This document shows positions 8,510 through 17,134 of a stretch of 64,000 bases of DNA, piece by piece. Position 1 is the first letter of the stretch, and each line of letters opens with the position of its first letter. The notes beneath the pieces were generated by a model. It saw only the letters and a program-made list of their open reading frames with translations, was not told the origin of the DNA and ran no database searches. Position numbers and translations under genes: made by a program. Source of the stretch: G965216745 sp965216745 (GTDB taxonomy: Bacteria; Pseudomonadota; Alphaproteobacteria; Rickettsiales; Anaplasmataceae); assembly GCA_965216745.1 (NCBI GenBank), contig OZ244191.1, positions 248,001-312,000 of the forward strand, read 5' to 3'.

Positions 8510-8998
8510 TTATAGAACATTTTTATTGAGAGAGGCTTTTTTATTTATATCATTTATTTGATTTGATTGGGATCTCAGTTTTTTGGATATAAAACTATAA
8601 GTTGCTATAAAGAGAATGCAATAAACAAAATCTAAAAGTGGCAATGGAATTCCCAAAAATGTCAAGGAATAATCTTGGCAGGGCACTGAAGAATTAATAT
8701 CACATGCTCCAAAATTCTTTTCGGGAGAAACTAATCCCAAAATCAATGTGTAATGATAACCTGATATAGTTGCGTTTAATACATAGAGGCTTATGAAAAA
8801 GTAGCTGAATCGAGTAGAAAAAAAAAAACTTATTCCTACTAATGAAGCTACAATATAAACTACTCTTTGATAATTACAAATTTCGCATGGCTCTATTCCA
8901 AGGCCATATTCTAAAAAATAAGAAACTAATACAGCAAAAAAACTAAAGCAAAATGGAACAAATTTTAAGAAATTCTTATATATTTTATGAATGCACAT
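8510..8998 (-). CDS. dsbB: Disulfide bond formation protein DsbB
   Basis: 162 residues with four hydrophobic membrane segments. The two redox-active cysteine pairs of the family are present: C38-x2-C41 in the first periplasmic loop (GIEPCEICNYQR) and C99/C107 in the second. DsbB reoxidises periplasmic DsbA and passes the electrons to quinone. It is the first gene of the dsbB-dnaX-ybaB-dnaE run. The C-terminus is Lys/Asn-rich and poorly conserved. Confidence 0.92.
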   Translation of the reverse strand: MCIHKIYKNFLKFVPFCFSFFAVLVSYFLEYGLGIEPCEICNYQRVVYIVASLVGISFFFSTRFSYFFISLYVLNATISGYHYTLILGLVSPEKNFGACDINSSVPCQDYSLTFLGIPLPLLDFVYCILFIATYSFISKKLRSQSNQINDINKKASLNKNVL

Positions 8999-9166
8999 AA
9001 ACTTAAATTATAAATACAACTCAAACATGCAATGATACTATTTATTAATCTGTGTGCAAGTGTTTTTTTGCAAATGCATAGATATCGAAAAATTTATTTC
9101 ATGTCTTAGGAATAAATTATTGATTGGTATTCATTATATATCTGTTCTTGTTTTGAGAGAAGAGAT

Positions 9167-10282
9167 TTGCCTGTTAAAAAAGTCATTATATTAGGTTCTA
9201 ATAACAGTGTAATAGTTGGTATAAATGATAATAAAGATAATTTGTGTACTTATGAAATCATTCAAAACTGTGATCTCGAAATTGGTGAACATGATTATCT
9301 GTTATGTTTGTGTTCCGGCATTCAAGTTGTTTCTGAAATTGTTTCATCTTTTTATGTGCATTTAGCACTATATAACAGAGTTAAACGTTTGAATAAAACT
9401 TTCACTACATCTCAAGTTTGGGATTGTAATGACGGCATAAAGTCAGCTTATACTATATCTTTTCTAGATGAAAGCTTCAAATTTGCCAAAGGTTCTAGAG
9501 GAATAATGTCCACCGTATTGGAAACACCCTCAATAATAAATATATTATCTCTGGGCATAGAACCGTCAGATTGTGATATTATTATAATTGATTCTATATC
9601 TGATGGTTTGATTAAAATAGATACACAGAATAATTATGTAAGAAAAATTGTTAAATTTGAATTCAAATTACAAAAGAATCCTAAAATTGTTGGGGGTGAG
9701 ATAGAATTAATAGCAGAGGAAATAAAGGAAGATAGCAACTTATATATTATAGCAGACAAAAGAATACTATATCAGGCAAATAAATTCAACAATAAAGTAA
9801 AAAATGTTATTAAAATGACTCCTTATGAAGCATCGATTAATCTAGGTATTAGCGATTACTTCAAAAAAGATACACCTGCCGATGTATTGTTTTTATATTC
9901 TTTACTTTCTGAATCAAAACCCAAAACAATGAATTCCAATCAGAAACGTTCATTTTTTCGGAGATACTATCAATATGCAACTTTGGGTATTGTTTTAGTT
10001 GTAATGCTGTATCAACTGTTTGATATATATAAACTAAATAGAGAGTACGAATTTCTATATGACACATTGTACGTAAATGATCTAACATTACAAAGCCACC
10101 AAATCAGAAGCAAAAACACCAAAGTAACAGATCTAATTTTATTGAATAAAAGGGTTCATTCCAATCTATACTCTCCGTTAAAGTATATATCAGAAGCTCA
10201 AAAAAAAACCACTGACTATGATTTATGGTCTATAGATTATAACTTGATTTCCTTGAATGAGCCGTGCGTTCGTTCGAAATAA
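9167..10282 (+). CDS. Bitopic membrane protein with GspL/PilM-PilN-like topology
   Basis: 371 residues from a TTG start preceded by a purine-rich AGAGAAGAG stretch. Residues 1-265 form a hydrophilic, probably cytoplasmic domain of mixed strands and helices (for example CDIIIIDSISDGLIKID near 141-157). One membrane segment follows at about 269-290 (YATLGIVLVVMLYQLF), then a short periplasmic helix-rich domain. This architecture and the downstream gene, a small protein with an N-terminal membrane anchor, resemble GspL-GspM or PilM/N-PilO assembly-platform pairs. I cannot recognise family motifs, so the assignment rests on topology and gene order only. No secretin, ATPase or pseudopilin genes are in the window. 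Confidence 0.6.
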   Translation: MPVKKVIILGSNNSVIVGINDNKDNLCTYEIIQNCDLEIGEHDYLLCLCSGIQVVSEIVSSFYVHLALYNRVKRLNKTFTTSQVWDCNDGIKSAYTISFLDESFKFAKGSRGIMSTVLETPSIINILSLGIEPSDCDIIIIDSISDGLIKIDTQNNYVRKIVKFEFKLQKNPKIVGGEIELIAEEIKEDSNLYIIADKRILYQANKFNNKVKNVIKMTPYEASINLGISDYFKKDTPADVLFLYSLLSESKPKTMNSNQKRSFFRRYYQYATLGIVLVVMLYQLFDIYKLNREYEFLYDTLYVNDLTLQSHQIRSKNTKVTDLILLNKRVHSNLYSPLKYISEAQKKTTDYDLWSIDYNLISLNEPCVRSK

Positions 10283-10324
10283 GAATGTTTTTGTTCGAAT
10301 TTAGGTTTACGCAAATGAGGACTC

Positions 10325-10822
10325 GTGTTTAAAATATTTTACATAATATCCTTGATTTCTGGTGTCTTAGTCATTGATAGATTGGGACAAATCAAAACAT
10401 ATTTATTGACAGAAAATACAAATCTTGAAATGAAAAATGCACATACAATCAAATCTTTGGAAAACTTGGATGTAAGATTTGAAAAAGAACAAACCCTTTC
10501 TTTTGACTTTCATTCGGACATACTAGAGTTAGTATACTTGCTGCAATACAACAATTTACGTTTTTACGATTTAAAAATCAAAGTAGAATTTTTAGATGAT
10601 GACAATCAACAAACAATCCTGATTGATAACAGTTCTGCGGAAATTGCGAAAGTTATTATTAGTATTTCTGGAAACACAAAAAGTGTTTTATATGATTTTG
10701 CAGGTTCAATTTATTATTCTTTGCATAGAAACTCTATAATGCAATCTTTATCTATACAGAGAAAAGAAGATACTTACGTTGGTATAATTGCGATTGATTA
10801 CTACATAGAAAATCCAGATTAA
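10325..10822 (+). CDS. Small N-terminally anchored protein, GspM/PilO-like topology
   Basis: 165 residues from a GTG start with GAGG a few bases upstream. One N-terminal hydrophobic segment (about 3-20) is followed by a hydrophilic stretch and a C-terminal domain containing FHSDILELVYLLQYNNLRFYDLKIKVEF, which looks like the alpha-beta ferredoxin-like fold of PilO/GspM proteins. It follows the bitopic protein at 9167-10282 by 42 bases and is probably co-transcribed with it. The function is not established; partner of the upstream protein in an envelope complex is inference. Confidence 0.55.
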   Translation: MFKIFYIISLISGVLVIDRLGQIKTYLLTENTNLEMKNAHTIKSLENLDVRFEKEQTLSFDFHSDILELVYLLQYNNLRFYDLKIKVEFLDDDNQQTILIDNSSAEIAKVIISISGNTKSVLYDFAGSIYYSLHRNSIMQSLSIQRKEDTYVGIIAIDYYIENPD

Positions 10823-10880
10823 TTTTTATTTGAAAAATGTTGGTGAATTTACTTTATTATACATTATTAATGGTCTAATC

Positions 10881-10924
10881 TATAATAGAGGGCGGAATAA
10901 TGTATAATAGAGGGCGTAATAATG
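10881..10924 (+). promoter_or_regulatory. 22-bp tandem repeat carrying -10 box, SD and ATG of map
   Basis: Two adjacent 22-base units (10881-10902 and 10903-10924) differ at one base. Each contains TATAAT, then AGAGGG, then ATG. The second ATG is the map start, with AGAGGG seven bases upstream as a good ribosome binding site. The first ATG is out of frame with map (22 bases apart) and opens an 11-codon frame that ends just past the map start. Transcription from the first TATAAT would begin near 10893 and include the second unit's ribosome binding site. Confidence 0.65.
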
Positions 10925-11698
10925 TATTATAACGCACATTCAGAAGAAGATTTTAAAAACATGAGACGTGCAGGCAAGTTGGCTGCAATGGTATTAGATT
11001 ACATTACAAGCTATGTTGAGCCTGGTGTCACTACTAATTATTTAAACGACCTATGTCATAATTTTATAATAAAACACAAAGCAATCCCGGCTCCTTTGAA
11101 TTATAAAGGATTTCCTAAATCAATTTGTACTTCTAAGAATTCAGTTATATGCCATGGTATACCAAATGATATTCCTCTTAAAAATGGGGATATATTGAAT
11201 ATAGATGTTACTGTTATATTGGATGGTTGGCACGGAGATACCAGTCGCATGTTTTATGTTGGTAAACCATCTGTTAGCGGAAAACGTTTGTGTGATGCAA
11301 CTTATGAGTGTTTGATGAAAGGAATATCTGTCGTTAAAAACGGTGCTAAGCTGAAAGAAATTGGTGATATTATTAGCGATTACGCTGAGTCCTTAGGTTA
11401 TTCAGTAGTTCGTGATTATTCTGGACATGGCATAGGTAAGGTCTTTCACTGTGCACCTACAGTATTACACTCCAGAAACAATAGTGATTTTATATTGAAG
11501 TCAGGTATGTTTCTCACAATAGAGCCAATGATTAATATAGGAACATACTCCACTTCTTTGAGCAAGAAAGATGGATGGACTGTTAGAACAAAAGATATGT
11601 CACTCTCTGCTCAGTTCGAACATTCTTTAGGTGTTACAGAGGATGGATGCGAAATATTTACTGAATCACCAAAGTCTTACAATAAACCACCTTATTAA
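10922..11698 (+). CDS. map: Methionine aminopeptidase, type I
   Basis: 258 residues, normal for bacterial type Ia MetAP. It removes the initiator methionine from nascent cytoplasmic proteins. The five metal ligands are visible: D95 and D106 (NIDVTVILDGWHGDTS), H169 (GHGIG), E201 (TIEPMIN) and E233 (FEHSLGV); the substrate-binding H79 is in ICHGIPN. The start follows a strong AGAGGG site within a duplicated 22-bp leader. It converges on the M16 peptidase gene with 12 bases between the ends. Confidence 0.97.
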   Translation: MYYNAHSEEDFKNMRRAGKLAAMVLDYITSYVEPGVTTNYLNDLCHNFIIKHKAIPAPLNYKGFPKSICTSKNSVICHGIPNDIPLKNGDILNIDVTVILDGWHGDTSRMFYVGKPSVSGKRLCDATYECLMKGISVVKNGAKLKEIGDIISDYAESLGYSVVRDYSGHGIGKVFHCAPTVLHSRNNSDFILKSGMFLTIEPMINIGTYSTSLSKKDGWTVRTKDMSLSAQFEHSLGVTEDGCEIFTESPKSYNKPPY

Positions 11699-11710
11699 TT
11701 CTTATGCAAG

Positions 11711-13024
11711 TCAAGTCTTTTTAGATGGACCAACTTCTACAAATGAGATGTTTTTATGATTGATATGCTGGTTTTTGAATTCGTTTATATCATCTAATGA
11801 GACTGATTGTATGTTGTCAATATAGTTTTTGATATAGTTGATTCCCAAGTTATGTCGCTGTGCTAAATTCATAGTTGCAGCAAATCCGGAATTTTTCACT
11901 AAATGATAATTATAAAAACCTATAATGAAAGCTTTGGCGGATTCTAATTGTTGATGGTTTAAATCCTCAACTTGTATGTTTTTTAGTATCTTTAGTATTT
12001 CGGATTTTACTATTTGAGATGAACCATTTTTTATTGATGCTTGACCAAATAGTAAATTAGCATAAACATTGTTTATAGTCTTAGTAGATATGTTGTACGT
12101 AAGAGCTAATTCTTTTCTTATTTTTTCTGTGAGCAAAGATTGAAGCCCACCTCCACCTAAAATATGAGATAAAATTGTCATTTTATATATATTAGGATCT
12201 TCTAAACTTATTCCGTTCATATAAAAATAAATTAATGTTTGTTTTATATCCATATCAACTATTTTGTTTGTTTTTTGTGATATGTTTTTGGAGTTGAAAT
12301 ATTGAATGTTTGGTGATTCTGTAGAATCAGACGATGGCAAATTCATGTACTTGTTGAATAAATTTAATATCTGTTTAGAAGATGTGTCACCAGATATGCT
12401 AACTTTCATCTTAGATGAAACAAAGGTTTTTTTTGCCTGTTTTACAACATCTTCTGAAGATATATCTGAAATTGAATCTAATCTTCCATAAATGTAGTTC
12501 GAATATTGATGTTTATCAAAAACAGCAGATTTGAGCTCTTTATCAGCCACAGACTTTTGATCGGTTGCATCTTCTGCAATGAATGAGTGAATATTAGTTA
12601 CTGCTAAGTCTATTTTTTTGTTAGTGAATTTTGGTTTCAGAATAGCATGGCTAATTAGTTCAATTGTTTTTTCAAGATTGTTTGACATGGTCTTGAATGC
12701 GATATAAAAAAAATCTTGATCTACTCGAAAGCTAATAATTATACCATTGGATTCTGCTTCTTCTAAGAAATTTTCACTTTCCACACACCCATCTTGAAGT
12801 AAATATGATAACATATGAGCAATGCCGCTTTTTTCAAAAGAATCATAGGCGTATCCTGCATGATCAAAAGAGAAAACACCTGAAACTATTGGAACTTCAC
12901 TTTTTTTGTGAAACCAAATTTGATTATTATAATTATCATTAATTTGTTGAATTTCATATGAGTATGCATTCATATGAAAAGAAAATATGGTGAAGAAAAG
13001 AATATAAAACAATTTGCTTATCAT
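11711..13024 (-). CDS. M16 family peptidase homologue, non-catalytic partner
   Basis: 437 residues with an N-terminal hydrophobic signal (about 1-22), so probably periplasmic. The fold is that of an M16 (pitrilysin/processing peptidase) protein, but the zinc motif HxxEH is replaced by HMLSY at residues 70-74, and the protein should be inactive on its own. It follows the catalytic M16 gene at 13137-14495 in the same direction. This is the catalytic/non-catalytic pairing seen in mitochondrial processing peptidase and in bacterial heterodimeric M16 proteins, with the inactive subunit contributing substrate binding. Confidence 0.87.
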   Translation of the reverse strand: MISKLFYILFFTIFSFHMNAYSYEIQQINDNYNNQIWFHKKSEVPIVSGVFSFDHAGYAYDSFEKSGIAHMLSYLLQDGCVESENFLEEAESNGIIISFRVDQDFFYIAFKTMSNNLEKTIELISHAILKPKFTNKKIDLAVTNIHSFIAEDATDQKSVADKELKSAVFDKHQYSNYIYGRLDSISDISSEDVVKQAKKTFVSSKMKVSISGDTSSKQILNLFNKYMNLPSSDSTESPNIQYFNSKNISQKTNKIVDMDIKQTLIYFYMNGISLEDPNIYKMTILSHILGGGGLQSLLTEKIRKELALTYNISTKTINNVYANLLFGQASIKNGSSQIVKSEILKILKNIQVEDLNHQQLESAKAFIIGFYNYHLVKNSGFAATMNLAQRHNLGINYIKNYIDNIQSVSLDDINEFKNQHINHKNISFVEVGPSKKT

Positions 13025-13136
13025 GCAATACGACCTTTAATTGATTTTGAAAATAATGTGAATTTGGTTATTAAAGTATTATAAAAACATCTTTAATACA
13101 ATACTAGCTACACTATCACTTTAGATTATGTTGTTT

Positions 13137-14495
13137 TCATTCTTCCCGCAATAGGAAACCTATAGTCTTTTTATCATTTGACTGTAGGCTTAGGAATTTT
13201 CTGAAAGATTCTCTTACTTCCTCTAAGGTTATAGAATCAATACTTTCACTAAATCTATCAATATAATTTATTGGTATTCCCATTACAAGCGCAGATCCAT
13301 AAAGAATTGCAGCATTGGGTGCATCTTCAAGTTCATAAATGAAATGTGATTTTATTATCTCTTTTGCTTTTTCGAAATCATGTTGATACAAATCATTTTT
13401 TGAAAAATATTCAATGGTATCATTAATTGAGCATACAACATCATTTAAATATTCTTCATTTGTAGAATGTGCAGAGATTACAAATGAAGTATCGGACATT
13501 GAAAGTGGTGAATAATATGCATTCACTGCTAAAGCTTTCTGTTCTTCTAAAACAAGCTTTTTGTATAATATGCTAGTTTTGCCTTGTGACAATGCAACAG
13601 ATGCTATGGTTAGAGCCAAACTCGACCTAATGTCCTGAGCTGCTGAAGGAGCTTTATACCAAATTTCCAGATGTGGTACTTTCAATTGCTTGTCACGCAT
13701 TGTAATAATTGTTTCGGCTGCATGTTGAGGCTCTGCTAGTATTTTTCTATTGATTTTTTTTGTTTGAGAAGGATTTTGAGATCTGTCATCAGAATTCTCA
13801 ACAATTGATTCATTCACGTAATATTTGTTTGCCCATTCAATCACAGTATCTTTGTCTATGTCCCCTAAAACAACTATAGTTGCATTTTTGGGTTGATAAT
13901 ACCAATTATACATTCGCTTTACATCGTATAGAGTTATTGATTCAATGTCATCGCTCCACCCAGCAACTTGCCATGAGTGGTCTTTTTTGAAGAATACAGA
14001 TGAAATTTGCTCTTTCATTCTTGAATATGGACTTGAGTCTATACGCATTTTTCTTTCTTCTGCAACAATCTTCTTTTCTGCAACGAAATTTTCATTTTTG
14101 ATGTCAAGTTTCTTCATTCTATCTGCTTCTAATTGCATGATTAGCTTTAGATCTTTTTGATTTATTACTTCGTAATAACCAGTGAAATAACTGGAGGTCA
14201 TTGCGTTGTATAATCCTCCTAAATTCTCTATTACGGTGCTGAAATTAGGAGTGCTTTGAGTGCCTCTGAACATCATGTGTTCAACAAGATGGGCCAACCC
14301 TGATTTACCAGATGGATCTTCTGCTGCACCAACTCCATATATAATTGCATGTGTTATGATTCCGGGCTGTTTGGAATTTATAACACATACATTCATACCG
14401 TTTGAAAGTTGAGAAAGGGATATATTCTCATAGTGCGAGTTTGCATAATTAGGTAAATATAGAAATAAAAATAATATGGCGTATAAATAAGTCAA
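13137..14495 (-). CDS. M16 family zinc metallopeptidase, catalytic
   Basis: 452 residues with an N-terminal signal segment (about 1-20). The zinc-binding motif HLVEH is at residues 69-73, followed by MMFRGT. The distal glutamate region (ENLGGLYNAMTSSYFTGYYE) and the C-terminal domain with an R-x-Y-like YSP segment match insulinase-type peptidases. It probably degrades peptides in the periplasm, in complex with the inactive homologue just downstream. It follows lspA by 22 bases, an arrangement I associate with Anaplasmataceae. Confidence 0.93.
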   Translation of the reverse strand: MTYLYAILFLFLYLPNYANSHYENISLSQLSNGMNVCVINSKQPGIITHAIIYGVGAAEDPSGKSGLAHLVEHMMFRGTQSTPNFSTVIENLGGLYNAMTSSYFTGYYEVINQKDLKLIMQLEADRMKKLDIKNENFVAEKKIVAEERKMRIDSSPYSRMKEQISSVFFKKDHSWQVAGWSDDIESITLYDVKRMYNWYYQPKNATIVVLGDIDKDTVIEWANKYYVNESIVENSDDRSQNPSQTKKINRKILAEPQHAAETIITMRDKQLKVPHLEIWYKAPSAAQDIRSSLALTIASVALSQGKTSILYKKLVLEEQKALAVNAYYSPLSMSDTSFVISAHSTNEEYLNDVVCSINDTIEYFSKNDLYQHDFEKAKEIIKSHFIYELEDAPNAAILYGSALVMGIPINYIDRFSESIDSITLEEVRESFRKFLSLQSNDKKTIGFLLREE

Positions 14496-14517
14496 ATTCT
14501 TAACCTCGTGTAATCTT

Positions 14518-15000
14518 TTAGGAGTTCTTTAATCCATTGATAAATATAAATATAACGCCTAGTGTGATAAAGCAATCTGCAATATTGAAAATAGGGAAAT
14601 ATAAGCTTCCAAATTTGATTGATATGAAATCGTATACAGCTCCGAATCTAATTCTATCTATTATATTAGCTATCGCTCCAGATAAAATCATTAAAACAAA
14701 CATAGATTTGGTCCGACCTATTAATGTATAAAATAACAAACCAGCGGTAACTGATATTGTGATAGTAAGAAATGCAGTGTTTGAATGTTTGAAATCAGAA
14801 AAAAGCCCAAAACTCATTCCCTTATTCCAGGCTTCTGTCAATCTCAAAAAACTTGTGATATCAATATGGTGTTTGTTTTCCAATAAATTTTGAACGAAAT
14901 GCTTTGAAATTTGATCCAAGCCCACCATTATGCTGCATAAAAATAATTTATAAATGGTTTGCATTGTGCTGTTGGGTTTTTTTTTAAGTATATATTTCAT
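14518..15000 (-). CDS. lspA: Lipoprotein signal peptidase II
   Basis: 160 residues with four membrane segments. LspA is an inner-membrane aspartyl protease that cleaves signal peptides from diacylglyceryl-prolipoproteins. The two catalytic aspartates are in the conserved blocks GAIANIIDRIRFGAVYDFI and FNIADCFITLG. The N-terminal QISKHF stretch and LTEAWNKGMSFGLF (family NxGxxFG) are also present. It heads the lspA-M16-M16 group. Confidence 0.96.
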   Translation of the reverse strand: MKYILKKKPNSTMQTIYKLFLCSIMVGLDQISKHFVQNLLENKHHIDITSFLRLTEAWNKGMSFGLFSDFKHSNTAFLTITISVTAGLLFYTLIGRTKSMFVLMILSGAIANIIDRIRFGAVYDFISIKFGSLYFPIFNIADCFITLGVIFIFINGLKNS

Positions 15001-15101
15001 GATTGACTGTATCCCTAAATCACAGTTATATCAAAAAAAAACATTTTTTCCAGTAGTGTATAATAATTTAGGAATATTGTTAAATCAGATTTAATTAATA
15101 A

Positions 15102-16037
15102 TTATAATCTCAATTCTTTGGGTAGATGAAATTTTATATTTTCTACTGAATCAGTCAAATATGATAAATGTTTGTATTGGAATGAAGTTTGTAGATTGTC
15201 TATTAATTCTTCTACTAAATATTCAGGAGCAGATGCTCCAGATGATATTCCGATAATAGGCATATCATCTAATTGGTGCCTTTTTATATCCTTGAAGCTT
15301 TCAATTAAAAAAGAACTTGTTCCGTTAGCTATTCCAACTTCTTTTAATCTCTGAGAATTAGAACTATTTTTGGAACCTATAACAAAAATCATTTCTACAT
15401 GTTGTGCGAGTTTTTTTACAGCGTTTTGTCTATTTTGAGTTGCAAAACATATATCCATAGTTGGAGGGGAAGATATAGAGGGAAAGCGATTTTGTAATAT
15501 TTTTTTTATAGCTTTTGTGTCATCAACGCTGAGAGTTGTTTGAGTGATGCAATAAATGTTATTTTGGTCTCTTACTTTCAATGTTTTTGCGTCTTCTTCT
15601 GATTCTACAACATGTATTGAGCTTTTTTGAACCTGACCTATTGTTCCTTGCACTTCTGCATGATTCTTATGACCTATCAAAACTATTTCTTTGCCTAATT
15701 GTTCTGCTGCTTGTGCTTCTCTGTGTACCTTTATAACTAGAGGGCATGAAGCGTCTATCAACTGAAGGTTGCGTGAAGAAGCTTCTTGTTTTACTGATTT
15801 TGATACACCATGTGCGCTAAAAATAAGTATCGAACCAGGTTTAACCTCTGAAACGGATTCTACAAATATAACCCCACGCTTTCTAAAGTAAGTGAGAACG
15901 CTAGTATTGTGAACTATTTCATGAAAAACATAAATAGTCTTATCTTTATATAAATCTATACAGCGCTCTACTATTAAAATAGCCCTATCTACGCCAGCAC
16001 AGAACCCATGTGGATTTGCGACAATAATATGTGTCAT
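15102..16037 (-). CDS. ispH: 4-hydroxy-3-methylbut-2-enyl diphosphate reductase
   Basis: IspH (LytB), the last enzyme of the MEP isoprenoid pathway, reducing HMBPP to IPP and DMAPP with a [4Fe-4S] cluster. The three cluster cysteines lie in PHGFCAGVDRA, DASCPLV and DICFATQNRQ; SAHGVS is also present. An in-frame start upstream at 16070 would overlap hinT by 29 bases. I prefer the ATG at 16037, which gives the usual N-terminus MTHIIVANPHGFCAGV and starts four bases after the hinT stop. The length is then 311 residues, normal for the family. Confidence 0.95.
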   Translation of the reverse strand: MTHIIVANPHGFCAGVDRAILIVERCIDLYKDKTIYVFHEIVHNTSVLTYFRKRGVIFVESVSEVKPGSILIFSAHGVSKSVKQEASSRNLQLIDASCPLVIKVHREAQAAEQLGKEIVLIGHKNHAEVQGTIGQVQKSSIHVVESEEDAKTLKVRDQNNIYCITQTTLSVDDTKAIKKILQNRFPSISSPPTMDICFATQNRQNAVKKLAQHVEMIFVIGSKNSSNSQRLKEVGIANGTSSFLIESFKDIKRHQLDDMPIIGISSGASAPEYLVEELIDNLQTSFQYKHLSYLTDSVENIKFHLPKELRL

Positions 16038-16041
16038 TTTT

Positions 16042-16386
16042 TCAACACATTGAGCCCATTTGGGACCCACCTAGTATGTGCAAATGAAAGTGGGGAATTA
16101 TTTGACCACCGTCTTTGCCATGATTTGTCACCAATCTAAAACCTTTTTCAGTTAATTGAAGCATTCTAGTTATTTTCCTTACTGCTGAGAAAAAATTAAA
16201 ATATTCCTGGGGGTCTAAATCGTCAAAAGAAACACATTTGGACTTTGTTATTACAAGTATGTGTATGGGAGCTGCCGGAGCTATATCTTTGAAGGCTAAA
16301 ACGTGATTGTCTTCATATACTTTTTGATAAGGTATCTTATTCTCTAATATCTTGGCAAAAACGTTTTCAGGGTCGTATTCTGTCAT
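16042..16386 (-). CDS. hinT: HIT family nucleotide-binding hydrolase
   Basis: 114 residues. The histidine triad HFHLH is present near the C-terminus (PHFHLHILGG), and the N-terminal part has AFKDIAPAAPIHILVI as in HinT proteins. The family hydrolyses adenosine phosphoramidates and AMP-lysine; the physiological role in bacteria is unclear. It lies directly upstream of ispH, with only four bases between its stop and the preferred ispH start. Confidence 0.95.
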   Translation of the reverse strand: MTEYDPENVFAKILENKIPYQKVYEDNHVLAFKDIAPAAPIHILVITKSKCVSFDDLDPQEYFNFFSAVRKITRMLQLTEKGFRLVTNHGKDGGQIIPHFHLHILGGSQMGSMC

Positions 16387-16431
16387 ATAGGATAAAAAAT
16401 CATCTTATAGTAAATATAATACAATATAAGT

Positions 16432-16647
16432 TCAATATAAATCAATGTTTATTTTTTCAAGTCTTTCTTCTATACATTCTACTTTTTCTTTTATAACGTA
16501 TATTTGTGTTAAAGTATCTTTTTGGTTTCTCATCCATTCAGTGAAAGTTTTGACCTTAGAGTCAATGTTGGATGCCCACCATACTGAATAAAAAATATTT
16601 GCTGCGATTGTAAGTATTAATGCTATGTTGGATAAACTATATTTCAT
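16432..16647 (-). CDS. Small single-pass membrane protein with coiled coil
   Basis: 71 residues: a hydrophobic segment at about 7-27 (IALILTIAANIFYSVWWA), then a charged helix ending in a short predicted coiled coil (IKEKVECIEERLEKI). The coding context is plausible, since it lies between a Trm112-like gene and hinT on the same strand with short gaps. I recognise no family. The layout resembles small division or envelope proteins, but no function can be assigned. Confidence 0.55.
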   Translation of the reverse strand: MKYSLSNIALILTIAANIFYSVWWASNIDSKVKTFTEWMRNQKDTLTQIYVIKEKVECIEERLEKINIDLY

Positions 16648-16706
16648 ATTATGATCTTAAATTTAATATTCTACAAATAGTAAGTTACTTTTGTAAGCAA
16701 AAAATA

Positions 16707-16916
16707 TTACTGTAGCGAATTTGTTGGGTAATTGTCTATGTTTTCGGAGCTTAAATTTATAGCTTCTTCTGGTATCATTATTGGGATGCCATCAATTATA
16801 GGATAAGCTACATTTGCACTTATACTAACTAATAGTTTTTTTTCTTCATCGTATTCCAAAGGTCCACCAGTTATTGGGCATACTAATATATCTAATAGTT
16901 TTTTATCAATTGACAT
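16707..16916 (-). CDS. Trm112/YcaR family small protein
   Basis: 69 residues from the ATG at 16916, which gives the usual start MSIDKKLLDILVCP; an in-frame ATG seven codons earlier (16937) is less likely. The family (UPF0434) has LLDILVCPITGGPLEY, a strand region and AYPIIDGIPIMIPEEA, all visible. Only one of the usual two N-terminal cysteines is kept. Homologues act as small partners of methyltransferases; here the function is unproven. Confidence 0.88.
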   Translation of the reverse strand: MSIDKKLLDILVCPITGGPLEYDEEKKLLVSISANVAYPIIDGIPIMIPEEAINLSSENIDNYPTNSLQ

Positions 16917-17134
16917 CAAGAATCCTCTCAAATTCATTCTGTTTTACAAAGCAACTTTAGTCAATGTTTTGTTATATGCTCGTGAATAAAAATTATGATG
17001 AATATGATTTCAATATAGATCTATTAGCCATATAGTTCATAGAAAGAAATATAATCCCATTTTATTTGTTTTTATATAAAAATTTTGTTACTTTTTGTTT
17101 AACCTTATTAAATATTGCGGTGCATTGCATTATA

